Shown here piece by piece: positions 18,130 through 26,352 of a DNA stretch of 64,000 bases; position 1 is the stretch's first letter; each line of letters starts with the position of its first letter. The notes under the pieces were generated by a model that saw only the letters and a program-made list of their open reading frames with translations, did not search any database and was not told where the DNA came from. The stretch spans positions 1-64,000 of the forward strand of contig NZ_JAUSSF010000002.1 in the NCBI RefSeq assembly GCF_030812195.1. Reading direction: 5' to 3'. Source of the DNA: Chryseobacterium lathyri (GTDB lineage Bacteria; Bacteroidota; Bacteroidia; Flavobacteriales; Weeksellaceae). The translations under genes and the position numbers were made by a program.

Positions 18130-18981
18130 TTAAAGTATATACTTAATATGGTAGTCTACTAAACTTTCGATAGGTTTCTGGACAACGTGCCCCACATTTA
18201 AATGAAGTTCTGCCGCAACAGAGCGGAGAATAGTTTCGTAATAATAAGCAATAGAGCCGATGAAATTGATCTCGGCTTCTTTTGATTCCTGGTATGGAAT
18301 TACCTGGTATTCAAAGAAATTTTTCATTTCTTCGTACACCATATTTTTAAAGTAAGGATGATCCTTTCTATCGATTACAAATTTGTTGAAATCTGCCAGC
18401 CAGGCATTAGGTCTCGGGCTGTGATACATATTTTTCAGAGCATCTTCTATCTTCAGTCCGTAATTCTGCTCGAATTCTGTATGAAGATCTGCAGGCAGTT
18501 TTTTCATAAAGTATCTGCGTACAAGCTGTTTTCCGATAGCACTTCCGCTTCCTTCGTCTCCCATAAGAAAACCCAGTGAAGGGAGTTCTATTTTAAGATT
18601 TTGACCATCGAAATAGCAGGAATTTGACCCTGTACCTAAAATACATACCACAGCCGGCTTTCCGCTGTATGCGGCATAAGCTGCAGCCATAAGATCTTCT
18701 TTTACAACGATTTCGGCTTTGGTGAATATCTTTTTAAGCTCTTCTTCAATAGTTTCGCAGTTTTTTTTCACACCGCAACCTGAGCCATAGAAGAAAATTT
18801 TCGTTATGGAATTTTTTACTAATATAAGGCTGCTGTTCTTTTCTATTTCAGGAACAATAAGTTCTCTATTGATAAAATTGGGATTAAAGCCGATGGTTTC
18901 TGTTTTTAAAAACACTTTTTTGAAATCATCCAGTATGACCCAATCTGACTTGGTAGACCCACTATCAACAATAGCAACCAT
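18130..18981 (-). CDS. BadF/BadG-type ATPase, N-acetylglucosamine kinase-like
   Basis: A cytoplasmic sugar-kinase-fold protein of the BadF/BadG/BcrA/BcrD ATPase family, most like N-acetylglucosamine kinases. The phosphate-1 motif is IVDSGSTKSDWVI at the N-terminus. The phosphate-2 region is VCILGTGSNSCYFDG, followed by GFLMGDEGSGSAIGKQLV, which is typical of GlcNAc kinases. It has 283 residues. It starts 17 bases upstream of maeB (stop 18130, maeB start 18113), so the two are likely co-transcribed. The substrate is inferred from family resemblance only. Confidence 0.85.
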   Translation of the reverse strand: MVAIVDSGSTKSDWVILDDFKKVFLKTETIGFNPNFINRELIVPEIEKNSSLILVKNSITKIFFYGSGCGVKKNCETIEEELKKIFTKAEIVVKEDLMAAAYAAYSGKPAVVCILGTGSNSCYFDGQNLKIELPSLGFLMGDEGSGSAIGKQLVRRYFMKKLPADLHTEFEQNYGLKIEDALKNMYHSPRPNAWLADFNKFVIDRKDHPYFKNMVYEEMKNFFEYQVIPYQESKEAEINFIGSIAYYYETILRSVAAELHLNVGHVVQKPIESLVDYHIKYIL

Positions 18982-19056
18982 ATTTTACATTTTAGTTTAA
19001 GGATGCTAAATTATGAATTTATCTTCAAATAGCGTTTAAAAACAGACTGGAAGCTT

Positions 19057-19320
19057 CTAATGTTTTATATCAGCTTTTTGGTTATTGAACTTGATGAGCC
19101 AATCTTCAATTTCATCTTCCAGATAGGAACTCTGAAGCATGATGGCATTAATGAAATCATCAGGCACGGGTTCATTGGTAGAGTTTTCAAGGTTCCACAA
19201 TTCGTCTGCCATATTTTCATATTCTGAATACACTCTTTTGAAGCGGGAATTTTCTCTCTCAAGAGCTTCAATATTTTTTTGCTGAAGCTGGAATTTTCTG
19301 TATTTGTTTTGACTTTTCAT
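19057..19320 (-). CDS. Small coiled-coil protein, unknown
   Basis: A hydrophilic helical protein of about 87 residues starting MKSQNKYRKFQLQQKNIEALERENSRFKRVYSEYE and ending with acidic helices. The frame extends to 19377, but the first 19 residues (Tyr/Asn-rich) look untranslated, so ATG 19320 is preferred. No family is recognised. It lies 75 bases upstream of the kinase-like gene on the same strand. Confidence 0.55.
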   Translation of the reverse strand: MKSQNKYRKFQLQQKNIEALERENSRFKRVYSEYENMADELWNLENSTNEPVPDDFINAIMLQSSYLEDEIEDWLIKFNNQKADIKH

Positions 19321-19431
19321 ACAAATATTATTATAATTTGGGTCGTAAAAATTATGGTAGTATGTGTTATAGCACACATTACAAGATAGAAAAAACCATC
19401 AACACAAGGAGTTGAAAATGAATTTATTATC

Positions 19432-19494
19432 AGGTTATAATTGCATCATTCTGAATACTAAATTTAGAAATTATTTTGGTTCAAAAAAATAATT
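19432..19494 (-). pseudogene. Decayed fragment of a gwsG-like ATP-grasp gene
   Basis: Within the 480-base spacer between 19320 and 19801 one short stretch matches the 3' end of gwsG in order: AGGTTATAATTGCA (gwsG 13975-13988, one mismatch), TCATTCTGAA (identical block in gwsG near 14000) and TTCAAAAAAATAAT (gwsG has TTCCAAAAAATAAT). The implied residues include YFFE, FRM and L, against YYFLE and FRMTAL in GwsG, with stops in between. The rest of the spacer holds only the gtrA promoter. It suggests a lost second copy of the cluster 5 kb away. Confidence 0.4.
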
Positions 19495-19775
19495 TAACAA
19501 CTTTTTTCATTGTTTAACATATGCTTATCACAATATTATCCGGCTCAAACTTTCAAATTCCTTTAGCTATCAATGTTGTTATTGTTTTTACATTAAAAAA
19601 TAATTTTCCCATTCATTATTAATAATTACAACTAATGAAAGCCGGAAATTTAGTTTTTACAATTATCTAGTACAACATTGTCTAGAAAACCACACATGTC
19701 ATTGAAATTCAATTAATTAAATAATTATTTTATTTTAAAATAATCTTTTATTCTTACATTATTGACATATAGTTA

Positions 19776-19783
19776 TAAATTTG
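19776..19783 (+). promoter_or_regulatory. -7 box upstream of gtrA
   Basis: TAAATTTG matches TAnnTTTG and would start transcription about 10 bases before the ATG at 19801. I see no matching TTTG at the right distance, so the promoter is incomplete or relies on an activator. Confidence 0.4.
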
Positions 19784-19800
19784 CACCTCATATCTATTGA

Positions 19801-20259
19801 ATGAGAGACTTACTAATACGCCAGAAACAGGTTTTGTTCTTCATTATTGCTGGGGGGCTCAGTGCCATTGTAGAGATTGGAAGCTTCAAAGCATTCAGCA
19901 CTTACCTTCCGCATGTTTTCGCCAGAGAAACCAATTTTCATGGCATTCATTATCCTTTAAGTAATATTTTCTCTACAAGCTGTGGGATCATCAGCAACTA
20001 TTTCCTAAGTATCTGGTTTGTCTTTGAAAGGGGAAAGCATTCTAAAAGAAAAGAGTTTGCATACTTTATGGGCGTCTCCTTCATTTCAACTTTATTGAGC
20101 TTAGGCTTTTTCCAGATCTTTTACAGCTTTATATTTAAGGATAATATCAATTTAATTTTTTATACCTTAAGTCCTGAAATGATCAGTAAGATTGCAGCGA
20201 TCCTCCTGGTTTCTATTCTTAATTATTCGGTGAAAAAGAAAGTAATTTTTAACGGTTAA
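19801..20259 (+). CDS. GtrA family membrane protein
   Basis: A small four-helix membrane protein of the GtrA family, often proposed to flip lipid-linked sugars. The 152 residues open with FFIIAGGLSAIVEIGSFKAF and close with KIAAILLVSILNYSVKKKVIF, the conserved family ends. It starts the plus-strand operon and is followed 4 bases later by plsC. A link to polysaccharide or glycolipid assembly is likely from family context only. Confidence 0.85.
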   Translation: MRDLLIRQKQVLFFIIAGGLSAIVEIGSFKAFSTYLPHVFARETNFHGIHYPLSNIFSTSCGIISNYFLSIWFVFERGKHSKRKEFAYFMGVSFISTLLSLGFFQIFYSFIFKDNINLIFYTLSPEMISKIAAILLVSILNYSVKKKVIFNG

Positions 20260-20262
20260 GCA

Positions 20263-20991
20263 GTGACAAAAATTTTAAATTATCTATGGAGATTCTGGCT
20301 GCTGCTACTGGCGTTTGTTTTAACAGTCACATTGGGAATCCCTGTCTATATTCTATCCTTTAATAAAAAGCATTACAAATATGCTTACAAATTCATCCGT
20401 ATCTGGTGTTTCGGAATGTTCTACGGCATGGGTTTGAGATATGATCTTACCAATCTTTCTGATCAGAAAAAAGACAAAAGTAAACAGTACGTTTTTATTT
20501 CGAACCATACATCCATTATGGACATTATGCTTACCTGCATCCTGATGCCTCATCATCCAATCTGTTTTGTGGGCAAAAAAGAACTGGTAAAGATCCCGAT
20601 CTTCGGTACCATATATAAAAGGATATGCGTGATGGTTGACAGAGGCAGCCCAAGAAGCCGTGCAGATGTATACAGAAGATGTGCAGAAAAGATGGAAGAA
20701 GGAAACAGCATTGCCATATTCCCGGAAGGCGGTGTTCCGGACGATACTTCTATTATTCTTGATGAATTTAAAGATGGAGCATTCACTTTATCTTCCAAAC
20801 ATCACTCCCCCATTGCAGTGTATACTTTTGTAGGATTGAAGGAAATTTTCCCTTTCGACAGCGCAAAAGGCTATCCGGGAAAGGTAAAAATATATTTCAA
20901 CGGAATCATGGAACCATCAGATTCTCCGAGAGATCTGAAAGCAGAAGCTTATAATGAGATAAAAAAAACATTGCTGGAACATTCTATTTAA
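20263..20991 (+). CDS. plsC: 1-acyl-sn-glycerol-3-phosphate acyltransferase
   Basis: Transfers an acyl chain to lysophosphatidic acid in phospholipid synthesis at the inner membrane. The 242-residue protein shows the acyltransferase motifs: NHTSIMD (the HX4D active site, about residues 87-92), and FPEGGVPDD (motif III). A hydrophobic N-terminus (LLLLAFVLTVTLGIPVYIL) anchors it. It starts with GTG at 20263, 4 bases after the gtrA stop, so translation is coupled. Which acyl acceptor it uses cannot be told. Confidence 0.9.
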   Translation: MTKILNYLWRFWLLLLAFVLTVTLGIPVYILSFNKKHYKYAYKFIRIWCFGMFYGMGLRYDLTNLSDQKKDKSKQYVFISNHTSIMDIMLTCILMPHHPICFVGKKELVKIPIFGTIYKRICVMVDRGSPRSRADVYRRCAEKMEEGNSIAIFPEGGVPDDTSIILDEFKDGAFTLSSKHHSPIAVYTFVGLKEIFPFDSAKGYPGKVKIYFNGIMEPSDSPRDLKAEAYNEIKKTLLEHSI

Positions 20992-21030
20992 AAGAAATAG
21001 TTATATTTGTTTGCGAAATTTTTAACAAAC

Positions 21031-22476
21031 ATGTCAAATTATTCTAAACAAACCAATTGGGGACAGTTTATTCCCTTGGTTACTGTGTTTTTTTTCTGGG
21101 GATTTGTTGCAGCAAGTAATGACATTCTCATACCAGTTTTCCAAAAAGCCTTTAAATTGACCCAAACTGAAAGTATGCTCGTACAGATCTGCTTTTATGT
21201 GGCTTACACCGTGGGTTCTTTAATTTATATGGCTGTTTCAAAAGGTTTGAAACAGGATCTTATTAATAAAATAGGTTACAAAAATGGCCTGATCTTGGGG
21301 CTTCTTATTTCTGCCTCAGGAACTTTACTATTTTATCCGGCCGCTAATCTGGCATCGTTTCCGTTAATGATCTCCGGTCTGTTCATTGTGGGATTAGGTT
21401 TCTCATTACAGCAGATTGTTGCCAATCCTCTCGCTATTGAAGTGGGCCCCACCGAAACAGGATCACAGAGACTGACAATGGCAGGAGGAATTAATAACCT
21501 GGGAACAACCATCGGACCGCTTATTGTATCATTTGCTATTTTTGGTGCAGCTTCTGCGGCCAACACGGAAGCAAGTATTGAAAGTGTAAAAATTCCTTAT
21601 CTTCTGCTGGGAGTTGCATTCGTGCTGGTGGCAATCATGCTTAAATTCTCCTCTCTTCCGGCAATCACTCCTACCATTATAGAGGATACTGACGATGTTA
21701 TTCCGGGAGATCACAAAACATCAGCCTTCCAATACCCTCAGCTGGTGATGGGTATGATCGCAATCTTTGTATATGTAGGAGTAGAAGTTTCTACAGCAAG
21801 TAATCTTCCTGCCTATATGGAAAAAAGTTTAGGTTTCGAAACCAAAGATGTAGCACCCTATATTTCATTATACTGGGCTTCATTAATGATTGGACGTTGG
21901 ACAGGTGCTGTAGAGGCATTTGACCTGAGCGCCGGCTTCAAAAAGATCCTAAGATTCCTTGCCCCTTATCTTGCATTTGGTGTATTCTTATTAGTGAATG
22001 CAATTGCAAAGCATGACCTTTCTCCATTTTACGTGTATGGTGCTGTTATCATTGTAATGATCATCTGTGACATTATAAGCAAAGGAAATCCGGCAAGAAT
22101 GCTTTTGATCTTCTCTGTAGCAGGTATAGCCGCCTTACTGATAGGGATGTTTACAACAGGAATGGTGTCCGTATATGCTTTTACCAGTGTAGGATTATTC
22201 TGCTCTACCCTATGGCCTTGTATTTTTGCTCTTGCGATCAATGGCCTTGGAAAGCACACCAACCAAGGTTCCGGCTACCTGATCATGATGATCATGGGTG
22301 GCGGTATTGTAAGCTTTATTCAGGGATATATTGCAGATAAAACCGATATCCAGTTCAGCTATATCGTAGGTGTTGCATGTTTTGCTTATCTTGCATTCTA
22401 TGCAATCCGGGTAACGGGGATCTTAAAATCCCAGGGTATTGATCTGGATAAAATCTCTAAAGGCAGTGGTCACTAA
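21031..22476 (+). CDS. Sugar MFS transporter (FucP/GluP-like)
   Basis: A 12-helix proton-coupled sugar transporter of the FucP family, which covers fucose and glucose/galactose carriers. Typical parts are FFFWGFVAASNDILIPVFQKAF at the start and the loop VGPTETGSQRLTMAGGINNLGTTIGPL. It has 481 residues from ATG 21031. The frame opens at a TTG (21007), but that lies on a -7-like TATATTTG (21002-21009), so the ATG is preferred. It overlaps the start of the DUF3810 gene. With a GlcNAc-kinase-like gene nearby, an amino-sugar substrate is possible but unproven. Confidence 0.9.
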   Translation: MSNYSKQTNWGQFIPLVTVFFFWGFVAASNDILIPVFQKAFKLTQTESMLVQICFYVAYTVGSLIYMAVSKGLKQDLINKIGYKNGLILGLLISASGTLLFYPAANLASFPLMISGLFIVGLGFSLQQIVANPLAIEVGPTETGSQRLTMAGGINNLGTTIGPLIVSFAIFGAASAANTEASIESVKIPYLLLGVAFVLVAIMLKFSSLPAITPTIIEDTDDVIPGDHKTSAFQYPQLVMGMIAIFVYVGVEVSTASNLPAYMEKSLGFETKDVAPYISLYWASLMIGRWTGAVEAFDLSAGFKKILRFLAPYLAFGVFLLVNAIAKHDLSPFYVYGAVIIVMIICDIISKGNPARMLLIFSVAGIAALLIGMFTTGMVSVYAFTSVGLFCSTLWPCIFALAINGLGKHTNQGSGYLIMMIMGGGIVSFIQGYIADKTDIQFSYIVGVACFAYLAFYAIRVTGILKSQGIDLDKISKGSGH

Positions 22477-23524
22477 TACAACAAAAATAATATATAAAAA
22501 GAGATTTTGGGCAGGTGTTTTACTTGCCCAATTTCTTTTGTTCTATGGCTTCTCAAAGTCCGGAACAATGATCTATTTCTTTGAACGTTTTTTTGAATTT
22601 CAGAAAAAGGCACATCAAATACTTTTTAGCTGGATTCCCTTTTCTCTCGGGGATCTTATCTATATTATTGGGGGAGTTTTCTTTTTGTACTGTTTTATTT
22701 TGTGTTTTAAAAAGAAAAGCAGAAACAGGTCTATTTTGAAGCTTCTGGCCATGATTAATATCTTTTATTTCATCTACCAGATCTTTTGGGGAATGCTGTA
22801 TTTTCAGACTCCTGTTATCAAGAAACTTTCCAGTCAGAAAGAGCCTGAAATCAGCAAAGCAAAGACATTGGCCTTATACTATCTGGAAAAATGCAAAGCT
22901 ACCCGCCAATCTGTGCAGGAAGATAAAAACGGAGTATTCATTATTACAGATCTCACCTCCATTCAAACAGAAATTTTACATCAGCAGACACAGCTACCGA
23001 AATATATTTCAGATAAAAGTGTTCCAAAGATTAATGCTTTTAAGCCCAGTCTTTTTAAAAGCGTAATGAATTTCACCGGCATACTGGGTTATTACAATCC
23101 TTTTACGGCAGAGGCCCAGTATAATGCAGAGCTTCCCCACACATCTATCCCGTTCACATCTGCGCATGAAAGTTCTCACCAGCTTGGTTTTGCCAGAGAG
23201 CAGGAAGCCAATTTTATAGGATATCTGATTGGGATAAATTCTGAAAATACTGATCTGAGATACAGCACTGAATATTTTACGTTAAAAAGTCTTTTAAGAT
23301 TTATTGTTGAAGAAGATCCTGAATTTGTAAAATCAGTCCTTAATCAATATTCCCCAGCCATGAAAAGAGACCGGAGGTATGAAAGAAGTTTTATTTTCAG
23401 GCATCAGGGCTGGTTGGATGATTTCTTTGGGTTTACGAATAACCTGTTCTTGAAAAGCAACCAGCAGGAAGGTGCGGTTACTTATTCTTACTTTATCGAT
23501 CTCCTTTTGAACTACGAAAAGTAG
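22466..23524 (+). CDS. DUF3810 protein, putative membrane metallopeptidase
   Basis: A protein of the DUF3810 family with three N-terminal membrane segments (about residues 10-115) and a soluble C-terminal part carrying HESSHQLGFAREQEANFIGY, an HExxH zinc site followed by a downstream Glu, so a gluzincin-like peptidase is likely. The substrate is unknown. The frame opens at a TTG (22439) inside the MFS gene; I prefer GTG 22466, which gives MVTNTTKIIYKKRFW and overlaps the MFS stop by 11 bases. It is the last gene of the plus-strand operon. Confidence 0.8.
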   Translation: MVTNTTKIIYKKRFWAGVLLAQFLLFYGFSKSGTMIYFFERFFEFQKKAHQILFSWIPFSLGDLIYIIGGVFFLYCFILCFKKKSRNRSILKLLAMINIFYFIYQIFWGMLYFQTPVIKKLSSQKEPEISKAKTLALYYLEKCKATRQSVQEDKNGVFIITDLTSIQTEILHQQTQLPKYISDKSVPKINAFKPSLFKSVMNFTGILGYYNPFTAEAQYNAELPHTSIPFTSAHESSHQLGFAREQEANFIGYLIGINSENTDLRYSTEYFTLKSLLRFIVEEDPEFVKSVLNQYSPAMKRDRRYERSFIFRHQGWLDDFFGFTNNLFLKSNQQEGAVTYSYFIDLLLNYEK

Positions 23525-23530
23525 TAAACA

Positions 23531-23620
23531 AAAAAAAGAATCGTATCAGGCGATACGATTCTAAAAACACAAATGATGAAAAAAAATTTATTACCTTGAC
23601 TTGTTCCCTCATTCAAGGCG
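23531..23620 (-). ncRNA. Candidate small RNA with intrinsic terminator
   Basis: On the minus strand a promoter-like pair (23624-23653) is followed by about 90 bases with two hairpins and no ORF. Hairpin 1 is CCTTGA / TCAAGG around a 13-base loop containing GAGGGAACAAG. Hairpin 2 is GAATCGTATC-GCCT-GATACGATTC (23538-23561), followed by seven T (23531-23537), a good rho-independent terminator. On the plus strand no T-run follows the stem, so it does not serve the DUF3810 gene. It could belong to a known flavobacterial RNA family such as Flavo-1, which I cannot test here. Confidence 0.5.
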
Positions 23621-23623
23621 ATG

Positions 23624-23653
23624 TAAAAGTACAACATATTTTATAAATACAAA
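23624..23653 (-). promoter_or_regulatory. Promoter of the candidate small RNA
   Basis: Minus-strand TTTG (23650-23653), 18 bases, then TACTTTTA (23624-23631), one base off TAnnTTTG and slightly short in spacing. It would start transcription at about 23619. Confidence 0.4.
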
Positions 23654-24032
23654 AACATTTATATTGTTTTTTAAAACTTTAAGAAAACTTTATGATTTTT
23701 TAAGTTTTTTTGAGTTTAACATTGAAAATTAGAACTTTAACAAAACTTACATTTAGGCAGGCAATTGATATAAAAAGAATAATTAGCCTAATAAAAATCC
23801 ATTAATTTAAACAATTGTTTGAGAATAAAATATTGGATTATTCCCGAATTTTCAATATCAAAAAATTAGAGTTATTTTCAAATAGCAGATCAAAAACAAA
23901 TAAAAAAGGCATGTAATTCTAGCCCTAAAAAATATTCTTCACCGTAAGAATCCCGTAATTTTTATTACTTTAAAATTTATACCATAAAAATTACCATTTC
24001 ATAGCAATCCGTTTAAAAATTAATCAAAATAT

Positions 24033-24194
24033 TTATTCTTCCTCTTCTTTCTTCAGGTTAAAATATTTTACTTTAATCAATGATTTTTTTTCTGCCTGTT
24101 TTGAGTTTTGGTATTTTGCAAAGCCAAAATTACAAGATGACTTTAAATCATAAAACATCAAGCAGCTTCGTAAATCTCTTATGGATTTCATCAT
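24033..24194 (-). CDS. Possible 53-residue ORF, unknown
   Basis: The only open frame worth noting in the AT-rich stretch 23660-24480. It opens with two ATGs just after a stop codon, begins MMKSIRDLRSCLMFYDLKSS and ends in a Lys/Glu-rich tail (YFNLKKEEEE), an ending style common in real flavobacterial genes. No family is recognised, and it may be a chance frame or the remains of a gene. The rest of this 950-base spacer shows nothing else I can support. Confidence 0.2.
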   Translation of the reverse strand: MMKSIRDLRSCLMFYDLKSSCNFGFAKYQNSKQAEKKSLIKVKYFNLKKEEEE

Positions 24195-24480
24195 GCTCTA
24201 ATAAAGAAGTAAAATCTGAATATGCGAAAATGAAGATCATAGATTAGTGTGGGAAGAAACTATTCCCAATTTTCAGAAGCTTACCAAAATACCAAGAAAG
24301 ACTCTGTGGCTGTAATATTCTTAGATTGAATTACGAAATCTCTTTCAATTATCCTTAAATAAAAGAAAAAATATAACAATAATTACACAAAATCAAGTAT
24401 TTAACAATGGTATATCACTAACAAAAGAAAAAAAACTTGTTTTTTTAAAACATCTACGTATTTTAGTTAAAAATATTACT

Positions 24481-25989
24481 ATGATTTTCGACAAGCTAAT
24501 TAACTATCTAAAACTTGATAAACAGGAGTTTTCTTTCCAGTTTAATTCCCATCCAAACTATCCTTCTGCATTGGCTTTTAGCGATACACTTAACTTTATG
24601 GGCGTAAAAAATGATGCTTATGAGCTTGATAAGGAATATTGGGACGAGCTGCCGGAAGAGTTTATCGCGATCGTAGATAACTCCTTTTCTTTGGTAAAGA
24701 AATCAGGGGCTAGTTATTCGGTTTATTCTGAAAAAGCCAAAACGCTTAATAAAGAAGAACTTCATAAGAAATCAACAGATTTCGTCCTGCTTTTTGAAAA
24801 AACTGAAAATGCAGAAAGTAAGGCGGCGTTTGATTTTAAACCTCTTTTGTATGCTGTTTTTGCTATCATTCTGGGCTACTCTTTTTTTACCCAAACAATA
24901 TTCGAGGCTATTTTTAATGTTCTTTCTCTCGCAGGTGTCTATATTTCGCTGGAGATTTTCAACCAGAAATTTGGAAATACTTCTACAGTAATCGGAAGTA
25001 TTTGTGGAGATACTTCTGCCAAAGAGGCTACAAACTCATGTGACAAGATCATTAAGCAGGATAAAACAAGTATTTTCGGTTTAAAATTCTCTGATTTTTC
25101 CCTGATTTATTTTACAGGACTTGCTGTATTGGGACTTTTCTTACCTGCAACAGCTTACATTGTGAAAGGGTTTACACTTGTTTCTGTACTGGCCATTGCC
25201 TATTCATTATACATCCAGGCTTTTGTGGAAAAGGCTTTCTGCAGGGTCTGCCTTCTTATTATTTCAATTCTTGTCGGGCAATTAGTCCTTAGCATTCTGT
25301 TTTTCCAGAGTATACCATTGAGTGTAGGAGCCCTTTTATTAACAGTTGTTCTGTGGATTCTTGTTTTCTCTGCTGTTTTATATTTCAGCAACATTCTTTC
25401 CCAAAAAGAAAGTCTTCAGAAATCAAATGCTAAAAATCTTAGATTTAAAAGAAACTATGAACTTTTCAAAAGCCAGCTTTTAGAAAATGAAAAAATAGAA
25501 TTCCAGGATACTGAGACTTTCGTATTAGGAAATAAAGACTCTAAACTTCGTCTTTCCATTGTATCCAATCCCTACTGTGGCTTCTGTAAAGATGGCCATA
25601 AGATCATGGAAGGACTTCTTGAAAAATACCCGGATGACATTTCTGTACAGATTCGCTTCAACTATTCTCCGGAAAGAGCTGATGAAAAATACACCAAATT
25701 ACTTTCATCTTTTAAACATATTTACCATAATAAACCTCAGAAAGAATTTTTAAAAGCTGTTGAAGAATGGTTCGAAACAAAGGACGAAAACAAAATCGTT
25801 TCTTTGTCCGGATCTTCTGCAACGGAGGATCTGACACCATTTATTGAAATGACTAAAGATAATAACAGCAACGGGCTGAACTTTACTCCTATTTTCATTC
25901 TTAACGGGCACCAGTTTCCGGATAAATATGACCGTGAAGATATTTGGTTTTTCGTTGATGAATTAATGGAGGACGAGGACTTTCAATAA
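24481..25989 (+). CDS. C39-like / VKOR / thioredoxin fusion oxidoreductase
   Basis: A 502-residue inner-membrane protein with three domains. Residues 1-115 are C39-like (FSFQFNSHPNYPSALAFSDTLN) without the catalytic cysteine motif. Residues 120-310 form a VKOR bundle with loop cysteines (GSICGDTSAKEATNSCDK) and C254-R-V-C257. Residues 340-502 are a thioredoxin-fold domain with C366-G-F-C369 and a cis-proline region LNFTPIFILNGHQFP. VKOR-thioredoxin fusions make disulfides and hand electrons to quinone; a C39-like end would bind double-glycine leaders. It stands upstream of a six-cysteine peptide gene and its exporter, which fits leader-guided disulfide formation. The split counterpart is 10624-12142. 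Confidence 0.88.
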   Translation: MIFDKLINYLKLDKQEFSFQFNSHPNYPSALAFSDTLNFMGVKNDAYELDKEYWDELPEEFIAIVDNSFSLVKKSGASYSVYSEKAKTLNKEELHKKSTDFVLLFEKTENAESKAAFDFKPLLYAVFAIILGYSFFTQTIFEAIFNVLSLAGVYISLEIFNQKFGNTSTVIGSICGDTSAKEATNSCDKIIKQDKTSIFGLKFSDFSLIYFTGLAVLGLFLPATAYIVKGFTLVSVLAIAYSLYIQAFVEKAFCRVCLLIISILVGQLVLSILFFQSIPLSVGALLLTVVLWILVFSAVLYFSNILSQKESLQKSNAKNLRFKRNYELFKSQLLENEKIEFQDTETFVLGNKDSKLRLSIVSNPYCGFCKDGHKIMEGLLEKYPDDISVQIRFNYSPERADEKYTKLLSSFKHIYHNKPQKEFLKAVEEWFETKDENKIVSLSGSSATEDLTPFIEMTKDNNSNGLNFTPIFILNGHQFPDKYDREDIWFFVDELMEDEDFQ

Positions 25990-26036
25990 GAAATCCTCCG
26001 GAATTGAAAAATTCACTATCTTAGGAAAAAATAAAA

Positions 26037-26069
26037 GCGGATTCTGAAAAGCTTTAAAGAGTAAGAAAA
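26037..26069 (+). promoter_or_regulatory. Shared two-block leader motif (copy 1)
   Basis: GCGGATTCTGAAAAGC (26037-26052) and AGAGTAAGAAAA (26058-26069) end 18 bases before the peptide ATG. The same two blocks occur before the tail-collar gene (44323-44356) and the orphan peptide gene (48211-48242). The first block is flanked by AAAGC/GCTTT, which can pair. It may be a regulator site or a small RNA structure. Confidence 0.5.
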
Positions 26070-26087
26070 ACAAAACTTAATAACACT

Positions 26088-26273
26088 ATGAAAAATCTAA
26101 AGAAACTTTCAAGAGAAAACTTGAGAATACTTAGAGGAGGTATCACAGAGGAATGTGCCCGTATTCAATCCTCTGCCAGCTACTGTGTTTTTAAAACGCA
26201 GGGGCAGTGCTCAGCAGCTGATCAGGAAATGTTCATCTGTATCGATGCATGCAATAAGTGGTGCTATTATTAG
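26088..26273 (+). CDS. Double-glycine leader peptide with six cysteines (bacteriocin-like)
   Basis: A 61-residue secreted peptide precursor. The leader MKNLKKLSRENLRILRGG ends at G17-G18, the cleavage site expected of C39 peptidases. The 43-residue core holds six cysteines (C23, C33, C41, C51, C55, C59), enough for three disulfides, and ends KWCYY. It lies between the VKOR/thioredoxin fusion and the C39 ABC exporter, so it is the obvious substrate of both. No modification enzyme other than the disulfide machinery is nearby. Whether it is an antimicrobial or a signal cannot be told. Confidence 0.85.
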   Translation: MKNLKKLSRENLRILRGGITEECARIQSSASYCVFKTQGQCSAADQEMFICIDACNKWCYY

Positions 26274-26308
26274 CCAAGTGATTAATTAGTACAACAATGA
26301 ATAAAGTA

Positions 26309-26336
26309 AAAATGTCGTCATACGTGGCGACATTTT
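26309..26336 (+). terminator. Hairpin between peptide and exporter genes
   Basis: Arms AAAATGTCG (26309-26317) and CGACATTTT (26328-26336) form a 9-bp stem with a 10-base loop, followed only by ATAATG. It is a weak or partial terminator that would leave the peptide mRNA in excess over the exporter. Confidence 0.55.
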
Positions 26337-26352
26337 ATAATGAGTATAAATT

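Noticed and set aside
23538..23561. Hairpin as terminator of the DUF3810 gene
   Set aside because: On the plus strand no T-run follows the stem; the seven-base run is on the other side, which fits a minus-strand transcript.
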